In this document: positions 1 to 5,098 of the stretch, piece by piece
How the letters are laid out: each line of letters opens with the position of its first letter
Numbering within the stretch: the stretch's first letter is position 1
NCBI GenBank assembly: GCA_900554135.1
Contig: USFU01000120.1
Coordinates: 1-5,098, forward strand
From: an uncultured Collinsella sp.
GTDB taxonomy: Bacteria > Actinomycetota > Coriobacteriia > Coriobacteriales > Coriobacteriaceae
DNA length: 5,098 nucleotides
Direction of reading: 5' to 3'
Notes under the pieces: model-generated
Database searches by the model: none
What the model saw: only the letters and a program-made list of their open reading frames with translations
What the model was told of the DNA's origin: nothing
Program-made: the position numbers and the translations under genes

Positions 1-3000
1 ATGAGCAAACTCGTCGAGGGCATCAAGGACCGCATGGTCGCTGCCGCACGCGAGGCCGCGCCCGCCGTGGTGGACGCCGCGCAGAAGGCCGCGACTGCCG
101 CTGCCGAGAAGGTCGCCGAGGCAGTTGCCGATGCCAAGAACGCGGCAGGGGAGACGTCCATCGCCAGTGAGCCCGCCACCGCCGCTGAGCCCGTAGCCGC
201 CGCCCATGCCCCCGAAGGCGCGATCTTCAACCCCGAGAACGCTCGTGGCAACCTGCACCTGGGCATCGACGTGGGCTCCACCACCGTTAAGCTCGCTGTG
301 CTCAACGACGACAACCAGATCGTCTATGCCAAGTACCAGCGCCACCACACCGACGTCCGTGCCTGCGCCCGCGACCTGTTCGAGGGCGCTGCGACCGTGC
401 TGCCGGCTGCCCAAATGACCTGCGCCATCACCGGTTCGGGCGGTCTGCTGCTGTCCCAGTGGCTCGATCTGGAGTTTGTCCAGGAGGTCATCGCCAGCAA
501 GCGTGCCGTCGAGACCCTCATCCCGGCCACCGATGTCGCCATCGAGCTGGGCGGCGAAGACGCCAAGATCATCTACTTCGATAACGGCATCGAGCAGCGC
601 ATGAACGGTACCTGCGCCGGCGGTACGGGCGCGTTCATCGATCAGATGGCAACCCTGCTGCACACCGACGCCAGTGGCCTCAACGAGCTCGCGGCCAACG
701 CCACCACCATCTATCCCATTGCCAGCCGCTGCGGCGTTTTTGCCAAGACCGACGTGCAGCCGCTACTCAACGAAGGCGCCCGCCCCGAGGACGTGGCGGC
801 CTCCATCTTCCAAGCCGTCGTAACCCAGACTATCTCGGGCCTGGCGTGCGGCCGCCCCATCCGCGGCAACGTCGCCTTCCTGGGCGGCCCGCTGCAGTAT
901 CTTTCCGAGCTGCGCCACCGCTTCTACCTCACGCTCAACCTGGACGAGGAGCACCGCATTGTGCCCCAAAACGCCCATCTGTTTGTGGCAAGCGGCGCCG
1001 CCATGGCGCACGAGTCCAACAAGCTCAGCACGTTCCCGCAGCTCATCGAGGCCATCGATGCCCTGGGTGACACGCAGGGTGCCGAGGTCGAGCGCCTGGA
1101 TCCGCTCTTTGCCACCGATGAGGACTTTGCTGAGTTCAAGAACCGCCACGACACCGAGGTCGTCCCCAAGGGCAAGCTCGACGGCTACACCGGACGCGTG
1201 TTCATTGGCATCGACGCCGGCTCCACCACCATGAAGGCCGCGCTCGTGGGCGAGGACGGTCAGCTGCTGCACACCTGGTACGGCAACAACAACGGCGACA
1301 TCCTGGGCACGGCCAAGGTCATCATGGCCGATTTCTACAATCACATCCCTGCCGGCTGCACCATCGGCCACGTGACCACCACGGGCTACGGTGAGGCGCT
1401 TCTCATCGAGGCCCTCAAGGCCGATTCCGGCGAGATCGAGACCGTTGCGCACCTGCGCGGCGCCAAGGCGTTCCTGCCGGGTGTCGAGTTCATCCTCGAC
1501 ATCGGCGGCCAGGACATGAAGTGCCTGCGCGTCAAGGACGGCGTGATCGAGCACATCATGCTCAACGAGGCCTGCTCGTCGGGTTGCGGTAGCTTTATCG
1601 AGAGCTTCGCCGTGTCTATGAACATGGACGTGCGCGCGTTCGCCAACGCTGCGATCCATGCCAAGGCCCCGGTCGACCTGGGCAGCCGCTGCACGGTCTT
1701 TATGAACTCGCGCGTCAAGCAGGCGCAAAAGGAAGGCGCCACGGTGGGCGACATCGCGGCCGGCCTGTCCTATTCCGTCATCAAGAATGCCCTGTTCAAG
1801 GTCATTAAGCTGCGCGATCCCAAGGAGATCGGCAGCCAGGTGATCGTTCAGGGCGGCACCTTTATGTCCGACGCCACGCTGCGCGCGTTTGAGCAGCTCA
1901 CCGGCGTTCATGCCGTGCGTCCCGACATCGCCGGCTGCATGGGCGCCTACGGTGCGGCCCTGCTCGCCCGCGATCGCGCCGGCGCCGACGGCACCTCGAC
2001 CATTCTTTCTGCCGAGGACATCGCGCACCTTACCGTGACGCAAAAGCATGTCCGCTGCGGTCGCTGCTCCAACAACTGCCAGCTTACCGTCAACGACTTT
2101 GGCGGCGGCAGGCGCTTCATTACCGGCAACCGCTGCGAGAAGGGCGCCGGCCACAAAAAGCAGAAGACCGAGGCCCCCAACCTCTTCAAAAAGAAAAACG
2201 AGCTGCTTTTTAACCGCGAAGTCCTGAGTCCCGACGAGGCCCCGCGCGGCACCGTCGGCATCCCGCGCGCACTCAACATGTATGAGAACTACCCCTTCTG
2301 GCATGCGTTCTTTACGCGCCTGGGCTTTAGCGTGCAGCTGTCCGACCAGTCGAGCAAGAAGACCTACCAGGCGGGCATCGAGTCCATGCCGTCCGAGAGC
2401 GTGTGCTACCCGGCAAAGATGAGCCACGGCCATGTGATGAACCTTATCGACCGCGATGTCGATTTCATTTGGATGCCGTGCGTGCGCTGGGAGCGCAAGG
2501 AGGATCCGACCGCCGGCAACTGCTACAACTGCCCCATCGTCATGAGCTACCCCACGGCGCTGGCGCTCAATATCGACGAGATTCGCGAGCAGAACATCGA
2601 GTTCCTGTACCCGTTTGTGCCCTATCACGACAAGACCGAGCTCAAGCGCCGCCTGTATCAGGTGCTCGCCGTCGACCGTGTGGCCGATGCCGAGGCTGGT
2701 CGCGGCCGTGTGCGCGGTCCCAAGATCACGCGCTCCGAGGTCGATGCCGCCGTTAACGCTGCCTTTGAGGCCGATGCGCGTTTCCACGAGGATATTCAGA
2801 CCATGGGCGAGGAGGCTCTTAAGTGGGTCGAGGACCACGGCGGTCACGGCATCGTACTCGCCGGCCGTCCCTACCATAACGATCCCGAGATCAACCATGC
2901 CCTGCCTGAACTTATCTCGAGCTTTGGCTTTGCGGTCTTTACCGAGGATTCGCTTGCGCATCTCGTGAAGCCTGAGCGCCCCATCCGCGTCGTCGACCAG

Positions 3001-4782
3001 TGGATGTACCACAGCCGCCTGTACGCCGTCGCCCGTTTTGTGACGATGCGTAACGACCTGGACCTGATCCAGCTCAACTCCTTTGGTTGCGGTCTCGATG
3101 CCCTGACCACCGACCAGGTGCAGGAAATCCTGGAGGCCAGTGGCAAGATCTACACCGTGCTCAAGATCGACGAGGTGTCTAATCTGGGTGCCGCGCGTAT
3201 CCGCATCCGCTCGCTCATGGCAGCGCTCAAGGACCAGGAGGCCGAGCGCTTGGCCGAGGCAACGGCCGCGGGCGAGGCCTACGAGCAGGGCGATGCCGCG
3301 CCGGTGGCGCCCTCCACGGATGCCCCCGCGTTCGCGAGCCGTAAGTACACGTTTGAGGCTCAGCGCGAGAGTGCTTCGACCGCGTGGCCCAAGGTGCCCT
3401 TTACCGAGCAGATGCGCGATGAGGGCTACACCATCCTGTGCCCGCAGATGGCGCCGATCCACTTTGACCTGGTCAAAGAGGTGTTCCGTGGTGCTGGCTA
3501 CAACTTGGAGCTGCTGCCCTCGACCGATCACGATGCCGTCGAGGCCGGCCTGCGCTATGTGAACAATGACATTTGCTATCCGTCGATTCTGGTGACGGGC
3601 CAGATCATGGAGGCCATCGAGAGCGGTCGGTACGACCTGTCCAAGACGGCCGTGGTCATCAGCCAGACCGGCGGCGGCTGCCGTGCCACCAACTACATCG
3701 CGCTCATCCGCAAGGCCCTGCGCGAGAGCGGCCACCCCGAGATCCCGGTGATCTCGCTTTCGGCCGTGGCGCTCGGCGAGGACAACCCCGGCTTTAAGAT
3801 TACGCCGGCGCTGCTTAAGCAGGCAGTCTACGCAGTGCTCTTTGGTGACGTAATGATGCAGATGCTCTACCGTTGCCGCCCGTACGAGGCCACGCCCGGT
3901 GCTGCCAACGCACTCTACGAGGAGTACATGGCGCGCGCCCGCAAGCTGGCGCCTAAGTTCAACAGGCACAACTACACCAAGCTTGCGCGTGAGGCCATTC
4001 GCGCGTTCGACACCATGCCGCTCGTGGGCGAGGGCACCAAGCCGCGCGTGGGCGTGGTCGGTGAGATCTTGGTCAAGTTCCATCCCACAGCCAACAACCA
4101 CGTGGTCGATGTCATCGAGCGCGAGGGCTGCGAGGCCGTGGTGCCGGGCCTGCTCGACTTCTTCCTGTACTCCATGAGCAACGCCGAGCTACAGAAGGAC
4201 GAGCTGGGAAGCTCTGCTACCACGCGCGCTGGTATGCAGGCGCTCATCAAACTCGTGGACTGGATGCGTACGCCGGTGGAGGAGATGCTCGAAAAGTCCC
4301 GCCGCTTTGAGGTGCCCGAGCGCATCGGCACCATGGCCGACAAGGCCCGCACGGTGCTTTCGGTGTGCAACAACATGGGCGAGGGCTGGCTGCTCACGGC
4401 CGAGATGCTCGACCTGATTGACCATGGCGCGCCCAACATTATCTGCACGCAGCCCTTCGCGTGCCTGCCCAACCACGTGGTGGGCAAGGCCGTGATCAAG
4501 GAGCTGCGCCGTCAGCACCCCGAGAGCAACATCGTTGCGGTGGACTACGATCCCGGTGCATCCGAGGTCAACCAGCTCAACCGCATTAAGCTCATGATCA
4601 GCGTGGCCAAGGAAAACATGCGCGCCGGCAAGGGCTTTAAGCTCGAGAAGGTGGCGCCGCTCGCGATGGACGAGGTCACCGGACAGATGCGTGCCCACGA
4701 TGGCTGCGTGAGCTGCGGTCCGGCCAGCGAGGAGGCCGTGGCATCGGTCGCTGAGCGCCTGGGACGCGGCATTAAGAAGTAG
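1..4782 (+). CDS. Fused acyl-CoA dehydratase activase / 2-hydroxyacyl-CoA dehydratase-like protein (double BcrAD/BadFG ATPase + DUF2229 + HgdB-like)
   Basis: Predicted cytoplasmic ATP-driven iron-sulfur reductase of 1593 residues; no signal peptide or membrane segment is seen. Residues 1-75 are an Ala-rich extension (28 Ala). ATPase module 1 (about 86-340) has GIDVGSTTVK (88-97), LGGEDAK (183-189), Cys205 in NGTCAGGTGAF and Cys244 in SRCGVF. Module 2 (about 400-660) has GIDAGSTTMK (403-412), IGGQDMK (501-507), Cys525 in NEACSSGCGSF and Cys564 in SRCTVF. In each module the two cysteines are 39 residues apart, as are the cluster ligands Cys127 and Cys166 of HgdC. Cys686/689/693/712 form a compact knot. 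About 752-1075 is DUF2229/COG3580-like (VGIPRALNMYENYPFW, Cys802, 827, 841, 844, SFGCGLDA at Cys1030). About 1140-1550 is HgdB/COG3581-like (NNDICYPS Cys1192, QTGGGCRATNY Cys1227, Cys1456, 1482, 1488), and HDGCVSCGP (Cys1569/1572) lies at the end. Fused proteins of this type are known in anaerobes, but substrate and physiological role are unsettled. The window starts at this ATG, so the ribosome binding site cannot be seen; the next in-frame ATG is codon 12. Family confidence is high; exact reaction is unknown. Confidence 0.95.
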   Translation: MSKLVEGIKDRMVAAAREAAPAVVDAAQKAATAAAEKVAEAVADAKNAAGETSIASEPATAAEPVAAAHAPEGAIFNPENARGNLHLGIDVGSTTVKLAVLNDDNQIVYAKYQRHHTDVRACARDLFEGAATVLPAAQMTCAITGSGGLLLSQWLDLEFVQEVIASKRAVETLIPATDVAIELGGEDAKIIYFDNGIEQRMNGTCAGGTGAFIDQMATLLHTDASGLNELAANATTIYPIASRCGVFAKTDVQPLLNEGARPEDVAASIFQAVVTQTISGLACGRPIRGNVAFLGGPLQYLSELRHRFYLTLNLDEEHRIVPQNAHLFVASGAAMAHESNKLSTFPQLIEAIDALGDTQGAEVERLDPLFATDEDFAEFKNRHDTEVVPKGKLDGYTGRVFIGIDAGSTTMKAALVGEDGQLLHTWYGNNNGDILGTAKVIMADFYNHIPAGCTIGHVTTTGYGEALLIEALKADSGEIETVAHLRGAKAFLPGVEFILDIGGQDMKCLRVKDGVIEHIMLNEACSSGCGSFIESFAVSMNMDVRAFANAAIHAKAPVDLGSRCTVFMNSRVKQAQKEGATVGDIAAGLSYSVIKNALFKVIKLRDPKEIGSQVIVQGGTFMSDATLRAFEQLTGVHAVRPDIAGCMGAYGAALLARDRAGADGTSTILSAEDIAHLTVTQKHVRCGRCSNNCQLTVNDFGGGRRFITGNRCEKGAGHKKQKTEAPNLFKKKNELLFNREVLSPDEAPRGTVGIPRALNMYENYPFWHAFFTRLGFSVQLSDQSSKKTYQAGIESMPSESVCYPAKMSHGHVMNLIDRDVDFIWMPCVRWERKEDPTAGNCYNCPIVMSYPTALALNIDEIREQNIEFLYPFVPYHDKTELKRRLYQVLAVDRVADAEAGRGRVRGPKITRSEVDAAVNAAFEADARFHEDIQTMGEEALKWVEDHGGHGIVLAGRPYHNDPEINHALPELISSFGFAVFTEDSLAHLVKPERPIRVVDQWMYHSRLYAVARFVTMRNDLDLIQLNSFGCGLDALTTDQVQEILEASGKIYTVLKIDEVSNLGAARIRIRSLMAALKDQEAERLAEATAAGEAYEQGDAAPVAPSTDAPAFASRKYTFEAQRESASTAWPKVPFTEQMRDEGYTILCPQMAPIHFDLVKEVFRGAGYNLELLPSTDHDAVEAGLRYVNNDICYPSILVTGQIMEAIESGRYDLSKTAVVISQTGGGCRATNYIALIRKALRESGHPEIPVISLSAVALGEDNPGFKITPALLKQAVYAVLFGDVMMQMLYRCRPYEATPGAANALYEEYMARARKLAPKFNRHNYTKLAREAIRAFDTMPLVGEGTKPRVGVVGEILVKFHPTANNHVVDVIEREGCEAVVPGLLDFFLYSMSNAELQKDELGSSATTRAGMQALIKLVDWMRTPVEEMLEKSRRFEVPERIGTMADKARTVLSVCNNMGEGWLLTAEMLDLIDHGAPNIICTQPFACLPNHVVGKAVIKELRRQHPESNIVAVDYDPGASEVNQLNRIKLMISVAKENMRAGKGFKLEKVAPLAMDEVTGQMRAHDGCVSCGPASEEAVASVAERLGRGIKK

Positions 4783-4810
4783 CTGGCCTGCTATGGGCTA
4801 GATATGAGAC

Positions 4811-4847
4811 AAACGGGTGATAGCCGTACCGGTTACCACCCGTTTTT
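4811..4847 (+). terminator. Intrinsic (Rho-independent) terminator after the large activase gene
   Basis: The hairpin begins 28 bases after the TAG stop of the large gene. The left arm AAACGGGTGATAGCCG (4811-4826) pairs with CGGTTACCACCCGTTT (4830-4845) around a three-base TAC loop. This gives 16 paired positions with one A-C mismatch and one G-U wobble. A run of five T (4843-4847) overlaps the 3' edge of the stem. The T-run is short, so efficiency is uncertain. The opposite strand has only three T after the stem, so it is a weaker terminator in that direction. No other terminator is seen. Confidence 0.8.
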
Positions 4848-4867
4848 GCTGGACACATGTTGCGTAA

Positions 4868-5098
4868 ATGACCTTGCTACAGCCTTCCGTGGGCTTGCCC
4901 GATTTTTGGGCTGGCTCGGGCTTTGAGGGCAAATTGCTGCAGGCCCAAGGCGATTTTTCGCTCAACGCGGGCCAGCACAGCGTGACGTATCTGCCGAGTT
5001 CTGACACGGCAACGACCGGTCGCTACCAGGTGCTACTGTACGACAACAACTTTGGTGCGGCCGAAAGCTATCCCAAGTTCGACTGGGGCCAGCTGGGC
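4868..5098 (+). pseudogene. 5'-truncated aryl-sulfate sulfotransferase (ASST family) remnant, partial at window end
   Basis: A frame opens at ATG 4868, directly after an in-frame TAA (4865-4867), and stays open for 77 codons to the window edge. Its protein contains GLPDFWAGSGF (9-19), GDFSLNAGQHSV (28-39) and GRYQVLLYDNNFG (51-63), then a Y-P-x-F-D-W ending. A QH motif, a variable turn, a hydrophobic strand and D/N-N is the pattern I recognise from the later blades of arylsulfotransferases (PF05935 type), which move sulfate between phenolic compounds. In that family the QH histidine (His37 here, codon 4976-4978) appears to correspond to the sulfate-accepting catalytic His. Family members are normally about 450-600 residues with most of the propeller before this motif. 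Here that part is missing, because upstream lie only a terminator and an unrelated gene. No convincing Shine-Dalgarno precedes the ATG. I infer a decayed or truncated gene; a short, functional unknown protein is the alternative. The family call rests on remembered motifs, not a search. Confidence 0.6.

Noticed and set aside
262..1230. Direct DNA repeat: 262-285 and 1207-1230 match at 22 of 24 bases
   Set aside because: Both encode the conserved phosphate-loop motif of the two ATPase modules. The match is explained by protein conservation after an old domain duplication, not by a mobile or recent repeat.
3220..3420. Possible gene boundary or frameshift at the low-complexity Ala/Glu-rich stretch (about residues 1075-1135)
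   Set aside because: The frame is continuous with no stop, and the flanking regions are the two parts expected of this fused family, so it is best read as an interdomain linker.
763..4101. A 1112-codon open frame on the minus strand, antisense to the large gene
   Set aside because: It is in exact codon register with the sense gene, so its stops would need sense TTA, CTA or TCA codons, which are rare in this GC-rich codon usage. It ends at a sense CTA (763-765). Its protein shows no recognisable domain, while the sense protein has many conserved motifs.
4783..4867. A promoter for the ASST-like frame
   Set aside because: TATGAG and TTGCTG look partly promoter-like, but no pair of -35 and -10 boxes sits at proper spacing before 4868.
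4798..5007. A 69-codon minus-strand frame across the intergenic region
   Set aside because: It runs through the terminator hairpin and opposite the ASST-like frame, and its product shows no recognisable motif.

Overview
The window is GC-rich coding DNA, apparently bacterial chromosome from an anaerobe. The best guess is a gut actinobacterium of the class Coriobacteriia, Collinsella-like. That guess rests on high GC with strong G/C third-position bias, Ala-rich linkers, and a type of protein confined to strict anaerobes and some facultative ones. It is an inference from style, not a proven assignment.

Layout: positions 1-4782 are one very large plus-strand gene of 1593 codons. It encodes a fused acyl-CoA dehydratase activase-related protein of the BadF/BadG/BcrA/BcrD (HgdC-type) ATPase family. 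In order it has an Ala-rich N-terminal extension, two tandem ASKHA-fold activator ATPase modules, a four-cysteine knot, a DUF2229/COG3580-type reductase-like region, an Ala/Glu-rich linker, and a C-terminal HgdB/COG3581-like reductase region ending in a CxxC motif. In the classical system a homodimeric activator uses ATP to push one electron, through a [4Fe-4S] cluster at the dimer interface, into a separate two-subunit dehydratase. Here the equivalents of all these parts seem to lie on a single chain. The true substrate is unknown.

Positions 4783-4867 hold the intergenic region, with a strong hairpin plus a short T-run that fits an intrinsic terminator for the large gene.

From 4868 to the window end a plus-strand frame stays open for 77 codons. 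It reads like the late part of an arylsulfotransferase (ASST, PF05935-type) beta-propeller, including the conserved QH motif. The large N-terminal part expected of that family is absent, because the sequence just upstream is a stop codon, the terminator and the unrelated big gene. I therefore read it as a 5'-truncated remnant running off the window.

No RNA genes, IS elements, CRISPR arrays or attachment sites are visible. The promoter and ribosome binding site of the large gene lie outside the window, which begins exactly at its ATG.
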